A stretch of DNA of 64,000 nucleotides, from assembly GCA_035461305.1 (NCBI GenBank), contig DATHVN010000106.1, forward strand, positions 29,390 to 93,389, written 5' to 3'. The notes below the pieces were generated by a model, which made no database searches, was not told the origin of the DNA, and saw only the letters and a program-made list of their open reading frames with translations. Both the position numbers and the translations under genes were made by a program. How positions within the stretch are numbered: the first letter of the stretch is position 1; every line of letters begins with the position of its first letter. Source of the stretch: Euzebyales bacterium (GTDB lineage: Bacteria; Actinomycetota; Nitriliruptoria; Euzebyales; JAHELV01). Shown here piece after piece: positions 17,332 to 25,905 of the stretch.

Positions 17332-18306
17332 CTAGCACACGCCCGGGCCATCGCCCCCCGATCCCACACCGCCGGCGGGATCCGTCGCGGGTCCGCCGCC
17401 GACCGCGTCCAGGCGGCGCACGGCGCGCCGCAGATCGTCGGGGCACGGCTCGTCGAGGGCCACGTGGGCGCCGGTCACGGGGTGTGCGAAGCCGAGGTGT
17501 GCGGCATGCAACGCCGGGCGGTCCAGCTCCAGGTCGGACGCCAGCTCCGCCGACGCACCGTAGGCCCGGTCCCCCACGACCGGGTGGCCTAGCGCCGCCA
17601 TGTGGACCCGCACCTGGTGCGTCCGACCGGTCTCGAGCGTCACGTGGAGGCTGGTGGCCCGGCCCCACGAGCGCTTGACCTCGTAGTGGCTCACCGCGGG
17701 GCGCCCGTCGGCCGCCGTGCGGAAGCGCGTGCGGTCACCGGGGTGCCGTGCGATGGGCGCGTCGACCGTCGCCCGGGCGTGCGCGGGCGATCCCTCGACC
17801 AGCGCCCAGTAGTGGCGGGTGATGCTGTGCACGTCGAACTGCTCCCGCAGGCCGCGCAGGGCCTCGCCGGTCCGCGCGACGACGAGCAACCCCGACGTGC
17901 CCCGGTCGAGACGGTGCACGATCCCGGGGCGCGCAGGGTCGTCGCCGGGTGCCAGCGTCACCCCCATCGCGCGGAGCGCGTCGACGAGCGTGCCGTCACC
18001 CACGCCCGCGCCGGGATGCACGACCATGCCCGCCGGCTTGGCGACGACCACGACGTGCTCATCGGCGTAGCGGACCGGCACCGGGGGTGGCGCCGCGACC
18101 GCACCGGCCGGCGCGTCGGCCACCTCGACGTGCTCGCCTCCGCGCACGCGGTAGGACTTGCGGACGACGGCGCCGTCGACGGTCACCTCACCTCGGCCCA
18201 CGCGCGCCTGTGCCTGCGCACGCGGCTCGTCGAGCAACGCGGCGACGACCCGGTCGATGCGGTCGCCCCGGGCCTCGGCCGGCACGACCAGCCGGGCCGG
18301 CCCCAT
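17332..18306 (-). CDS. rluD: RluD-family 23S rRNA pseudouridine synthase
   Basis: A 324-residue RluA/RluD-type enzyme. An N-terminal S4 RNA-binding domain (about residues 15-75, ARVGRGEVTVDG) is followed by the catalytic domain with the invariant Asp in GIVHRLDRGTSGLL and the later GRTHQVRVHMAALGHPVVGD. It would modify uridines in large-subunit rRNA. The ATG overlaps the lspA stop by one base (TGATG), and lspA-rluD is a conserved actinobacterial pair. The C-terminal 25 residues are Gly-rich and probably disordered. Confidence 0.93.
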   Translation of the reverse strand: MGPARLVVPAEARGDRIDRVVAALLDEPRAQAQARVGRGEVTVDGAVVRKSYRVRGGEHVEVADAPAGAVAAPPPVPVRYADEHVVVVAKPAGMVVHPGAGVGDGTLVDALRAMGVTLAPGDDPARPGIVHRLDRGTSGLLVVARTGEALRGLREQFDVHSITRHYWALVEGSPAHARATVDAPIARHPGDRTRFRTAADGRPAVSHYEVKRSWGRATSLHVTLETGRTHQVRVHMAALGHPVVGDRAYGASAELASDLELDRPALHAAHLGFAHPVTGAHVALDEPCPDDLRRAVRRLDAVGGGPATDPAGGVGSGGDGPGVC

Positions 18307-18956
18307 CAGCGCCGTGGGGTCGAGGTGTCGGGACGGACCGACGGGCGCCGCGGGGCGTTCGCCAGACGGCGCTCCTCGCGCTCGGCGCGCATCAGCAGCA
18401 CCCCGAGCGCGAGGGCGCCGCACACGATCGCCGAGTCCGCGATGTTGAACACCGGGAACCACCGGAGATCGAAGAAGTCGACGACGTACCCGTTGGGAAG
18501 CCCCGGGTACCTGGCGACGCGGTCGATCGCGTTGCCCAGCGCACCACCGGTCAGCAGGCCGTAGCCGGCGGCAGATGAGAGGCGGTCGGTGTCGGGGAGG
18601 GCGCGCACGATCATGATGACGACGACGACCGCCACGATCGGGAACATGCCGGAGAACCCTGGGATGCCGAACGCTGCGTTGGGGTTGCGGACCAGACGCA
18701 GGTCCATCAACCCGAGGTCGATCACGCGGGCGGACAGCTCGGCGACCGCGATGCCCTTCGTGGCCTGGTCGCACACGAGGATCGCGGCGGCGACGGCCGC
18801 CCACACGACCCACACGAGCCGTCCCGGCAACGCCCGTCGCGACGCCGGCTCCGAGCCGTCATCGGCGGCGGGGGTCGCGGCCGTGGCGTCGGGCTGCACG
18901 TCGCCCGGATCCGTGCCGTCCGGGGTCGTCCGCGTCTCGTCTGTCACCTGGGTCAT
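18306..18956 (-). CDS. lspA: Lipoprotein signal peptidase LspA (signal peptidase II)
   Basis: Membrane aspartic peptidase that cleaves prolipoproteins after Lgt modification. The 216-residue protein has four hydrophobic helices and the catalytic aspartates in GNAIDRV and FNIADSAIV, plus VRNPNAAFGI. It carries an extra N-terminal acidic, Thr/Asp-rich tail of about 45 residues before the first helix. Many LspA proteins lack such a tail. It is coupled to rluD downstream. Confidence 0.95.
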   Translation of the reverse strand: MTQVTDETRTTPDGTDPGDVQPDATAATPAADDGSEPASRRALPGRLVWVVWAAVAAAILVCDQATKGIAVAELSARVIDLGLMDLRLVRNPNAAFGIPGFSGMFPIVAVVVVIMIVRALPDTDRLSSAAGYGLLTGGALGNAIDRVARYPGLPNGYVVDFFDLRWFPVFNIADSAIVCGALALGVLLMRAEREERRLANAPRRPSVRPDTSTPRR

Positions 18957-18988
18957 CCGCCGGTCGCGCCGCTGTCACACGGCCGAGT

Positions 18989-19378
18989 CTACGCACCGCC
19001 AGCGGGCCCGCCCCCGCCCGACGGCGCACCGGCGATCGCGGCCACGACCTGCGCCGGCGCGCGCCCGGCGATGCGCAGCGTCTTGGCGCGCCCCGTCGCA
19101 CCATGCTCGAGGACGACCGCGGAGGGCGCGACGCCGACCGCGCGCGCGACCGAGTGGCACAGTGCCGCGTTCGCCCGGCCGTCAGCGGCCGGTACGCGGA
19201 CCCTCCACACGATCACGGCGCGGGCGGGGCCGCCGTGACGGCTCGGCATCGACCGCACCTCGACCGGGCCCTCGCGGCTGGCGCCGGGCTGCGCGTGCAC
19301 GGCGAGCAGGACGTCCTCGCCGGCCGCCCGACAGGCGGCGTCGACCGCGGACGGGGGGATCGCGGACCGCTGCGGCAC
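18989..19378 (-). CDS. DUF167 family protein (YggU-like)
   Basis: A 129-residue protein of the DUF167 (YggU) family. The conserved pattern is VRVPAADGRANAALCHSVARAV followed by VVLEHGATGRAKTLRI, here read in two parts. The function is unknown. The GTG start at 19378 is followed by PQRSAIPPSAVD. It lies just upstream of lspA in the same direction and diverges from the IleS-like gene, leaving about 110 bp for promoters. Confidence 0.85.
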   Translation of the reverse strand: MPQRSAIPPSAVDAACRAAGEDVLLAVHAQPGASREGPVEVRSMPSRHGGPARAVIVWRVRVPAADGRANAALCHSVARAVGVAPSAVVLEHGATGRAKTLRIAGRAPAQVVAAIAGAPSGGGGPAGGA

Positions 19379-19489
19379 ACGGACAGGATAGGCTCCACCG
19401 CTTCCGGGGCGGTGCGGTATATCGTGACCCGCGATCGTCCGACACCGGCCCGGCGCGCCGCGGACCAGTGGCCCCAACGCCGTCGACCG

Positions 19490-22027
19490 ATGCCGCGACG
19501 TCCAACGGCGACACGGGTGCCCCAGGTGCCGCGGGAGGTGGTCAGCACGCTCACGATCCGCCAGCCGGCCGACACGCCGCCGGACGCCGCCGACCTCGAC
19601 CGCGGCGTGAGACGTCGGTGGCGTGACCGGCGTCTCACCGGTCGGCCGGACGCAGCCCGCGACGCAGGGGCACCCCGCTACGCCCTCCACGTTGCGCCGC
19701 TACGCGCAGCCGGTCCGATCGATGCGGCACGCGTGACACTGCACGCGTCGGTCGACGTGCTCGCACGCCATCGGGCGATGTGCGGGACGCGGGTCGAGCA
19801 CGTGCTCGGATGGGATTGCCATGACCCCGCCGTGCCGGCGGACGGCGTGGAGCAGACCGTGTCGTGGCACATCGGGCGCGACGAGCGGATGCGGCGCACG
19901 CTGGGGTGCGACGACACGGCCGGGACCGCGCAGACGATGGAGCCGACCTACGTGGACAGCGTGTGGTGGGCGATTGCACAGCTGTGGGAGGCGGGCCTGG
20001 TGCAGGAGGCGACGACCACGGCGTGGTGGTGCGGAGCCTGTGGACGCGATGTCGACGACGACGGCGTCAACGCTTCGGAGGTGGCCTCGGCGACCGCGCT
20101 CGTCCGATTCCCAGTGCGCGGCGACACCGCGCTGTGCACGGTCGGTGCGTCGGTGCTGGTCGCCGTCGAGCAGGTCGCTGCGCTGCCGTCCATCGACGTC
20201 GTCACCACCCCGGCCGGCCGCGACCTCGTGCTCGCGCAGGCGGCAGGCGACGCCTACCCGGTGGTCATCGCGCGCGACGCGGTCCCGGCGGCGCTCGGGC
20301 CCGACGCAACGGTCCACCGCGACGTTGCGGTCGACGAGGTCGCCGGCCAGCACTGCCGCCACCCTTCGACGTCCCGCGCCGTCGAGGTGTCCATATCGGA
20401 CGGCGACGCCGCGGCGACGGCGACCGGCTTCACGGTTCCGGTGGCGGCCGCGCCGATGGCAGGTGCCGGCACGGACACCGCACTCCTCGACGTGCTGCGC
20501 GACCGCGGCCTGCTGCTGCGCGTCGACGAGCGACGGCGCACAGTCACGCAGTGCGTGGCCTGCGGCGGTGCGGTGGTCCGGCGGGACGGTGGCGTGTGGG
20601 CCGTGACGACGTCGCAGGTCGCCGACCAGCTCGCCGCGGAACGGGCGGGCGTCACCCGCCACAGCGCCACGGGCACGCCGGCGCCGACCCCCGACGACGG
20701 CCGGGACTGGATCATCTCGCGGTCGGCCGGGCACGGGATCCCCATGCCGTTGTGGCGGTGCGAGGTGTGCCATGAGGTCACCGCCGTCAGCGGGCGGGCG
20801 CGGCTCGCGGCCCTGGTCGGGTGCGAGGTCGACGCGCTCGACCCCTGGGACGGGTCTGTCGACACGGCGACCTTCGTGTGCCGAGCCTGTAGCGACGGCA
20901 TCGCGCGGCGTGTGCGCCTCGTGGTCGACACGCGCTTCGTCGCGGGCGCGATGCCCTTCGCACGGTTCGGGTTCCCCGCGTTGCCGGGCAGCGACGTCCG
21001 CGTCGCACGGAACTGCCACGCCGACCTCGTGGTCGACCGGTCGGATGGGGCCGCCGACGCCATGCTGATCGTCGCGAGCCTGCTGTGGGACGCCGGCAGC
21101 CACGACGCGGTGCTGACGACCGGCGGGCACTCGGCGGGAGACGACGTCGACGTGGACGGCCTGTGCGCGCGACACGGCGCGGACGCGGTCAGGTGGGCCT
21201 CCGTGACCGCCCCCGCGGAGTGGCTCGACCGGCATGTGGGCGAGGAACTCGCCGCTGCGGCGGTGGATGCCATCGTCACCCCGCTGCTGGACGCCTGCAC
21301 CTCATTCGAGAAGGCGGCTGCTGACGCCCCCTGGTCACCGGCGGATGTCGCGGGCGTCGCTGACGTCGTCACGCGGCCGGTCTGGGACCGCTGGATCCTC
21401 GCCGAGCTCGCCGACACCGTGGCGGTGGTCCGTCACCGCCTGGACGACCTCGACCTGGCCGGTGCGGGCCGGCGCATCCAGTCGTTCGTGACGGCCGTCG
21501 GGCTGTGGCGCTCGCATCGCGCTGCGGACGCCGGTGCGACGGCCGAGCGGGACGGGGCGTCCTCCCTCGCGACGTTCCACGAGTGCCTCGTGACGGTCGC
21601 TGCGCTGCTGGCACCGTTCACCCCGTTCCTGAGCGACGAGCTGTTCGAACGGCTCGTGCGGTCCAGCGAGCCGGTGGCACCCGACAGCGTCCACCTGCTG
21701 CGCTACCCGGTCCCCCACGCCGCGGCACGCGACGACGACCTGCGCCGATCCATGCACGCCGACCGCGATCAGGGGATGCGCCTGGCTCGCGACGTCATCC
21801 GCGCCGTGAACGAGCTGCGGGTGCACCGGGGCGTGGACGACGGCGACCCCATCACCGTGCGCATCGACGCCGACGCCGAGGTCGGGGCGGCGGTCGAGAC
21901 GCACCGCAGGACGATCGCCGACCACGTGCTCGCCACGCGCATCGAACTGGGACTGACCGAGGACGGGGTGCCCGTCCCGCTCAATGACGCGCCGGCGCGG
22001 CTGGCCCTGCGTCGGGCGGCGCCGTGA
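19490..22027 (+). CDS. Degenerate isoleucyl-tRNA synthetase paralogue lacking HIGH and KMSKS
   Basis: An 845-residue intact frame with the layout of a class I Ile-type synthetase: VEHVLGWDCH (101-110), YVDSVWWAI (154-162), GRDWIISR with WRCEVC (404-427), AGAMPFARFGFPALPG (485-500), HGADAVRW (562-569), DRWILAEL (633-640) and LLAPFTPFLSDEL. Catalytic signatures are gone. The position aligned without gaps to HIGH reads DAAR (78-81). The span between VLTTG and HGAD is about ten residues shorter than in IleS and holds no KMSKS. The editing-site motifs are also eroded. Four CxxC pairs remain (181/184, 355/358, 424/427, 464/467). It is about 200 residues shorter than IleS. Activity as a synthetase is unlikely; the role is unknown. 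The start is uncertain. Confidence 0.82.
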   Translation: MPRRPTATRVPQVPREVVSTLTIRQPADTPPDAADLDRGVRRRWRDRRLTGRPDAARDAGAPRYALHVAPLRAAGPIDAARVTLHASVDVLARHRAMCGTRVEHVLGWDCHDPAVPADGVEQTVSWHIGRDERMRRTLGCDDTAGTAQTMEPTYVDSVWWAIAQLWEAGLVQEATTTAWWCGACGRDVDDDGVNASEVASATALVRFPVRGDTALCTVGASVLVAVEQVAALPSIDVVTTPAGRDLVLAQAAGDAYPVVIARDAVPAALGPDATVHRDVAVDEVAGQHCRHPSTSRAVEVSISDGDAAATATGFTVPVAAAPMAGAGTDTALLDVLRDRGLLLRVDERRRTVTQCVACGGAVVRRDGGVWAVTTSQVADQLAAERAGVTRHSATGTPAPTPDDGRDWIISRSAGHGIPMPLWRCEVCHEVTAVSGRARLAALVGCEVDALDPWDGSVDTATFVCRACSDGIARRVRLVVDTRFVAGAMPFARFGFPALPGSDVRVARNCHADLVVDRSDGAADAMLIVASLLWDAGSHDAVLTTGGHSAGDDVDVDGLCARHGADAVRWASVTAPAEWLDRHVGEELAAAAVDAIVTPLLDACTSFEKAAADAPWSPADVAGVADVVTRPVWDRWILAELADTVAVVRHRLDDLDLAGAGRRIQSFVTAVGLWRSHRAADAGATAERDGASSLATFHECLVTVAALLAPFTPFLSDELFERLVRSSEPVAPDSVHLLRYPVPHAAARDDDLRRSMHADRDQGMRLARDVIRAVNELRVHRGVDDGDPITVRIDADAEVGAAVETHRRTIADHVLATRIELGLTEDGVPVPLNDAPARLALRRAAP

Positions 22028-22560
22028 ACCTGCGACGTGCGGGGCTGGTGGCCGCCGCGGCGACGGCGGCGATCCTGCTGTGGCGGCTGCGGCCCGGATC
22101 CGCCGGTGAGGGCGACGCACCGGTCGGAGACGAACCGCGCGTGGTCGCACGTCTCGCGACCTGGGCGCCTTCGCGACCGTTGTCACGCGCTGGTCGGCTG
22201 GCGGGCTATGTTTGGGCCGCACCGCTCACGGCCGCGGGGCTGCTGCTCGGCGCGCTGTCCGGCTCACGGCCGCAGGTCCGTGACGGCGTGCTGCTGTTCA
22301 CCGAGGCCCGCGGCCTGGGCGGACGCATGCTGCGCTGGCGCGGGTTCGGGGCAGCCACACTCGGGCACGCCGTGATCACCGCGCGAGTGCCCACCGAACG
22401 ACTGCTGCGTCACGAACTGGTACACGTCCGCCAGGCCGAACGATGGGGACCGCTGTTCGTACCGCTCTACGTCGCCGGGCTGCTCCGCTACGGTTATCGG
22501 CGCAACCCGTTCGAGCGTGCGGCCTACGCGGCGGCGGCTCCCGGTTCCGACGTCGCCTAG
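22024..22560 (+). CDS. Membrane-associated protein with an HELVH motif
   Basis: A 178-residue protein. It has an N-terminal hydrophobic segment (about residues 6-22), a second one (about 62-80), and a C-terminal block LLRHELVHVRQAERWGPLF followed by a hydrophobic LYVAGLLRYGYRRNPFE. HELVH fits the HExxH zinc-metallopeptidase pattern, and the following HVRQ resembles peptidase-like proteins of the DUF4157 type. Activity is not established. The GTG start overlaps the IleS-like stop as GTGA, so the two are translated together. Confidence 0.7.
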   Translation: MNLRRAGLVAAAATAAILLWRLRPGSAGEGDAPVGDEPRVVARLATWAPSRPLSRAGRLAGYVWAAPLTAAGLLLGALSGSRPQVRDGVLLFTEARGLGGRMLRWRGFGAATLGHAVITARVPTERLLRHELVHVRQAERWGPLFVPLYVAGLLRYGYRRNPFERAAYAAAAPGSDVA

Positions 22561-22772
22561 GGTCTGGACGTGTCGTGCGGCGTGGCCGACGATGACGTCC
22601 AGCGTTGCGACGGCGGGCGGGCGCGACGCACGCCGGCGCCCGCGATGAGCAGGCCGACGAGGACGACGGCGATGCTGGACCACAGCATTCCGGTGCCTTC
22701 CGCACCGAGGAGCAGGCCGATGAGGACCAGCACGGCGGCGATCAGCTCGATCGCCAGGCCGAGCGCGATCAC
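22557..22772 (-). CDS. Small two-helix membrane protein
   Basis: A 71-residue protein with two hydrophobic segments (about residues 2-23 and 30-48) and a polar, basic C-terminus. It has no recognisable family. The GTG start overlaps the divIVA stop as GTGA, which supports it as the last gene of the dcw-sepF-divIVA operon. Its end overlaps the convergent HELVH gene by 4 bases. Confidence 0.65.
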   Translation of the reverse strand: MIALGLAIELIAAVLVLIGLLLGAEGTGMLWSSIAVVLVGLLIAGAGVRRARPPSQRWTSSSATPHDTSRP

Positions 22773-23623
22773 GCGGTGTCGCGGTTCTCGCCCTCGTTGT
22801 GCGACCGTGAGCCCGTCGCCGCACGGCGAGCGGCGACATCGTCGCCCGTGCCCTCACCGGTCTGGCGTCCGTTCTGCGCGCTCCAGACGCCCTCCGGGCG
22901 AGGGGACCAGGGCGGCCCGCTGCGGTTGTCGCCCGCATCGCCGACCGGCTTGGCATTCCACGCCGATCGCCGGGGCGTGCCGTCGTCGCCGCTGCGCTGC
23001 GCTGCGGGGGAGCTCGGCTGACGTGACCGCCTGGAGTCGCTGTCTCCGGTGTCCGACGGCAACCGCTGCGGTTCCTCGACCGACAGCGTGCCGAGCCGCT
23101 CGACCGACGACGGGATCTCGGGCAGGTCGCCGACGCGGTCGAGGACGGCGAGCTGCTCGGCGATCGCGCTGCGCACGCGCTCGGTGTAGTCATCACGGAA
23201 TGCCCGCAGGTGGGCAACCGCCCGACGCACGCGGTCGGCACCATCGCGAGCCTCGCGCCACTCGCGGTCAGCCGCCGACCGCGCACTGGCCAGCAGCTCG
23301 TCGGCGCGTCGGCGCGCGTCGCTCACGACGCGCTCGGCCTCGCTCTCGGCCTCGCTGACGACCCGGTCGGCCGTCTGTTCGGCCGCAATGAGCGTCCGCT
23401 TCAGCAGCCGCTCCGATTCCAGGGTGCCGGTGCTGCCCCCTGCCTTGCTCCCACCTCCCGAGCGCTCCATCTCACGGAGCTGCTCGAGCGCGCGGTCACG
23501 CTCGTCTTGGAGCGAGACGACGCGGTCAGCGAGACGCGACAGGTGGTCGTCGACCTCATCTGGGTCGTAGCCCCGGAACCGCTCCTTGAAGTCTCGCTGA
23601 ATATCTTGGGGGGTCAGGCTCAT
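22769..23623 (-). CDS. divIVA: DivIVA-domain protein (Wag31-like)
   Basis: Polar and septal scaffold that recognises curved membrane and directs wall growth in actinobacteria. The 284-residue protein begins MSLTPQDIQRDFKERFRGYD, the DivIVA N-terminal membrane-binding domain. Coiled-coil heptads follow (about residues 28-165, for example SEAESEAERVVSDARRRADEL). The last 120 residues are a disordered tail rich in Ser, Arg and Gly. The ATG overlaps the yggT stop by one base. It lies downstream of sepF and yggT, the usual arrangement. Confidence 0.92.
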   Translation of the reverse strand: MSLTPQDIQRDFKERFRGYDPDEVDDHLSRLADRVVSLQDERDRALEQLREMERSGGGSKAGGSTGTLESERLLKRTLIAAEQTADRVVSEAESEAERVVSDARRRADELLASARSAADREWREARDGADRVRRAVAHLRAFRDDYTERVRSAIAEQLAVLDRVGDLPEIPSSVERLGTLSVEEPQRLPSDTGDSDSRRSRQPSSPAAQRSGDDGTPRRSAWNAKPVGDAGDNRSGPPWSPRPEGVWSAQNGRQTGEGTGDDVAARRAATGSRSHNEGENRDTA

Positions 23624-23883
23624 CAGCACACCAAACTCTGCAGGACGACGATCGCAACGAACAACAAGATAGGCGATACGTCAAGGGCCATTGCGCCCAT
23701 CCTTATGCTTGGGATCAGGCCACGCAACGGTGTCAACAGTGGATCCGTGACCGCGTGGACAGCCCGAGCGATGGGTCGGACGGGTTCAGGCACCGAGGGT
23801 ACCCACGAAAGCACGATCCGTACGATCAGGATCACGTAGTAGACCTGCAGGACGAAGCACAGGATGTCCCGGAGCAGGCTCAC
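23623..23883 (-). CDS. YggT family membrane protein
   Basis: An 86-residue protein with two hydrophobic helices (about residues 5-27 and 65-85) around a conserved loop with PSVPEPVRPIARAVHAVTDP and LTPLRGLIPSI, typical of YggT. It lies between sepF and divIVA, as in other Gram-positive dcw clusters. Members are implicated in division or osmotic functions, but the mechanism is undefined. GTG start. Confidence 0.9.
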   Translation of the reverse strand: MSLLRDILCFVLQVYYVILIVRIVLSWVPSVPEPVRPIARAVHAVTDPLLTPLRGLIPSIRMGAMALDVSPILLFVAIVVLQSLVC

Positions 23884-23913
23884 CCGCCCTCCTGTCTACG
23901 GACCGTCACGTTC

Positions 23914-24426
23914 TCACGCCTGGTTGAAGAACCCGCGCTCACTCAGCTTACGACGCTCCTCGGTCGAGAACTCGACACCTCGCGGTGTCAGGAGGAACAC
24001 TCGATCGCCTACCCGTTCGATCCGCCCATCCAACCCGTAGATGAGGCCGGACGCAAAATCGAGGACCCGCTTGGCCACGCTCTCGCTGGCCCCGGCGAGG
24101 TTCATGATCACGGGGATGTCGTTGCGGAAACGGTCGCCGACCTCCTCCACCTCGTTGAATGTCATCGGCGCCGTGTAGTGCACGGTCGTGTTGGACACGG
24201 GGTGCGCGCGCTGTGCCAAACGCTCCGTGCGCAGATCGTCCATCGTGCGCGCCCGGGTGGTGATCGCACCACCCCCGCGGGCCGTCGACAGCCGTCGCAC
24301 GTTGGTTTCGCCGTCGAGCTCGTCGAGCGACCCGGGCGCGGTCGCATCGATCTCGTCGGCGTACTCGTCCTCGTAGTCCTCAGCCAGGCCGAGCCAAACC
24401 ATCGCGTTGCGCAACATCGTCGCCAT
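23914..24426 (-). CDS. sepF: Cell division protein SepF
   Basis: Membrane anchor for FtsZ, taking the place of FtsA. The 170-residue protein has the N-terminal amphipathic membrane-targeting helix MATMLRNAMVWLGLAEDYED, an acidic linker, and the conserved core (about residues 85-165) with NDIPVIMNLAG and RVLDFASGLIYGLDG. The ATG has a clear GGGAGG ribosome-binding site a few bases upstream; longer upstream extensions are out of family. No ftsA is present in the cluster, which fits. Confidence 0.95.
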   Translation of the reverse strand: MATMLRNAMVWLGLAEDYEDEYADEIDATAPGSLDELDGETNVRRLSTARGGGAITTRARTMDDLRTERLAQRAHPVSNTTVHYTAPMTFNEVEEVGDRFRNDIPVIMNLAGASESVAKRVLDFASGLIYGLDGRIERVGDRVFLLTPRGVEFSTEERRKLSERGFFNQA

Positions 24427-24445
24427 GATCCTCCCGCTTTCCCAA

Positions 24446-25162
24446 TCACTCAGTGCGTGATCGTGGGCCGAACACGTCCGTGCCCACACGCACGATGGTC
24501 GCGCCGTTGGCGATCGCAACCTCGAGATCGCCCGACATGCCCATGGACAGCTCCACGACCTCCGGGTGGCCGCTCGCGACCTGCGCACGAAGCGCTCGCA
24601 GGCGGGCGAACACCGCGTCGGGGTCCACGTCGAGCGGCGGGATCGCCATCAGCCCCGTCGCCGTGACCCCGGGCAGCTCGGCGATCCGTTCGGCAAGGTC
24701 CTCGATGTCCTCTGGACGGCAGCCATCCTTGCGCTGCTCGCCCGTGACGTTGACCTGGATCAGCACGTCCTGGTTCCCACCCACCGACGCCATGTGGTCC
24801 GCGATCGCGTCGGCCAGCCTGATCCGGTCCACTGAGTGGACGAGTACGACGCGCCCCGCTACCAGCCGCACCTTGTTGCGCTGCAGCCGGCCGACGAAGT
24901 GCCAGCGGAGCTCGGCCGGTGGGTCCTCTGCCAGCTTCGCGTCGAGCTCCTGCGCCCGGCTCTCGCCGAACTCGAGCTGTCCCGCGTCGAAGGCGGCCCG
25001 GATCCGGTCGAGGGGGTGGAACTTGCTGACCGCCACAAGCCGGACGTCGTCGGGCAGCCGCCCCGCGGCGCGCGCCGCGGTCGCGATGCGCCGTCGCACC
25101 GCCGCAAGCCGCGCCGCCACCCGTCCATCGTCGCCGACGGCGCCCATCGCGCTCGTCATCAT
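24446..25162 (-). CDS. YggS-family PLP homeostasis protein
   Basis: A 238-residue PLP-binding alanine-racemase-fold protein involved in vitamin B6 and amino-acid homeostasis. Motifs are LVAVSKFHPLDRI (PLP lysine), FGESRAQELDAK, HFVGRLQRNK, VNVTGEQRKDGC and LSMGMSGDLEVAIANGAT. The first of two adjacent ATGs overlaps the pgeF stop as ATGA. It is a conserved neighbour of sepF in Gram-positive dcw clusters. Confidence 0.94.
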   Translation of the reverse strand: MMTSAMGAVGDDGRVAARLAAVRRRIATAARAAGRLPDDVRLVAVSKFHPLDRIRAAFDAGQLEFGESRAQELDAKLAEDPPAELRWHFVGRLQRNKVRLVAGRVVLVHSVDRIRLADAIADHMASVGGNQDVLIQVNVTGEQRKDGCRPEDIEDLAERIAELPGVTATGLMAIPPLDVDPDAVFARLRALRAQVASGHPEVVELSMGMSGDLEVAIANGATIVRVGTDVFGPRSRTE

Positions 25163-25890
25163 GCATGTCGCTGCCCACGGACGACGATGCCCGCCTGCCG
25201 GCCGGCGCCCGGCTCCCGGCGATGGCTGTACCAGCGGCAGGGCGTGCACCGCGTGCAGCCGCCGAAGCGCCGCACGGTGCCGACGCCCATCGCGGCGAGC
25301 TGCGCCGCGACGGCCGCCGGAAGGTCCAGCGACGGCGTGCCCCACGTCGTGGTCGCCGCGGCCTCCGGCACCAGCGCCGTCACGTCGTCGGCGAGCTCCT
25401 GCTCAACCTCGTAGCAGCACCCGCCGATCGCGGGACCCACCACGGCCTCGAGGCGCGTCGGGTCGGCCGGTGCCATGGCGGTCACCGCCGCACCCACGAC
25501 GCCGCTGGTCACACCACCGCGGCCCGCGTGCACCGCGCCGACGGCGTGGCCCGGGTCGGCCAGCAGCACCGGCACGCAGTCGGCCACCTGCACGACCAGC
25601 GCGACACCTTCATCGGTCGTCACCAGCGCGTCGACCGACGGCAGGCTGTCGTCGTGGGCGTGCAGCCCGCGTCCGCGGTCGTCCACATCCACGACGGCGA
25701 CAGCCGAGTCGTGCACCTGCTGCATGAACACCAAGTCGTCGGGCGCCGCGCCGACCGCGTCCGCCAGCCGGGGGCGTGCCGCGGCGTCCGGCGCTCCGAC
25801 CGCCAGCGAGACGTTGCCGTCGGGCGCAGCGGAGAACGCGAAGCGGATCGACGGATCCGCTCTGGTCACCCCGGTCAGCGTGGACGGCAC
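25159..25890 (-). CDS. pgeF: PgeF/YfiH family purine nucleoside phosphorylase-like protein (laccase domain)
   Basis: A 243-residue protein of the DUF152 family, once described as polyphenol oxidases and linked in E. coli to peptidoglycan editing. The zinc-binding motifs are present: MQQVHDSAVAVVD, VQVADCVPVLLADP and GAVHAGRGGVTSGVV. A GPAIGGCCYEV segment follows, then a C-terminal FGGCTRCTPCRWYSHRRE. GTG start, 15 bases after ftsZ. In many bacteria it directly follows ftsZ, as here. Confidence 0.9.
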   Translation of the reverse strand: MPSTLTGVTRADPSIRFAFSAAPDGNVSLAVGAPDAAARPRLADAVGAAPDDLVFMQQVHDSAVAVVDVDDRGRGLHAHDDSLPSVDALVTTDEGVALVVQVADCVPVLLADPGHAVGAVHAGRGGVTSGVVGAAVTAMAPADPTRLEAVVGPAIGGCCYEVEQELADDVTALVPEAAATTTWGTPSLDLPAAVAAQLAAMGVGTVRRFGGCTRCTPCRWYSHRREPGAGRQAGIVVRGQRHA

Positions 25891-25905
25891 GACAACGCCT
25901 TCCCC

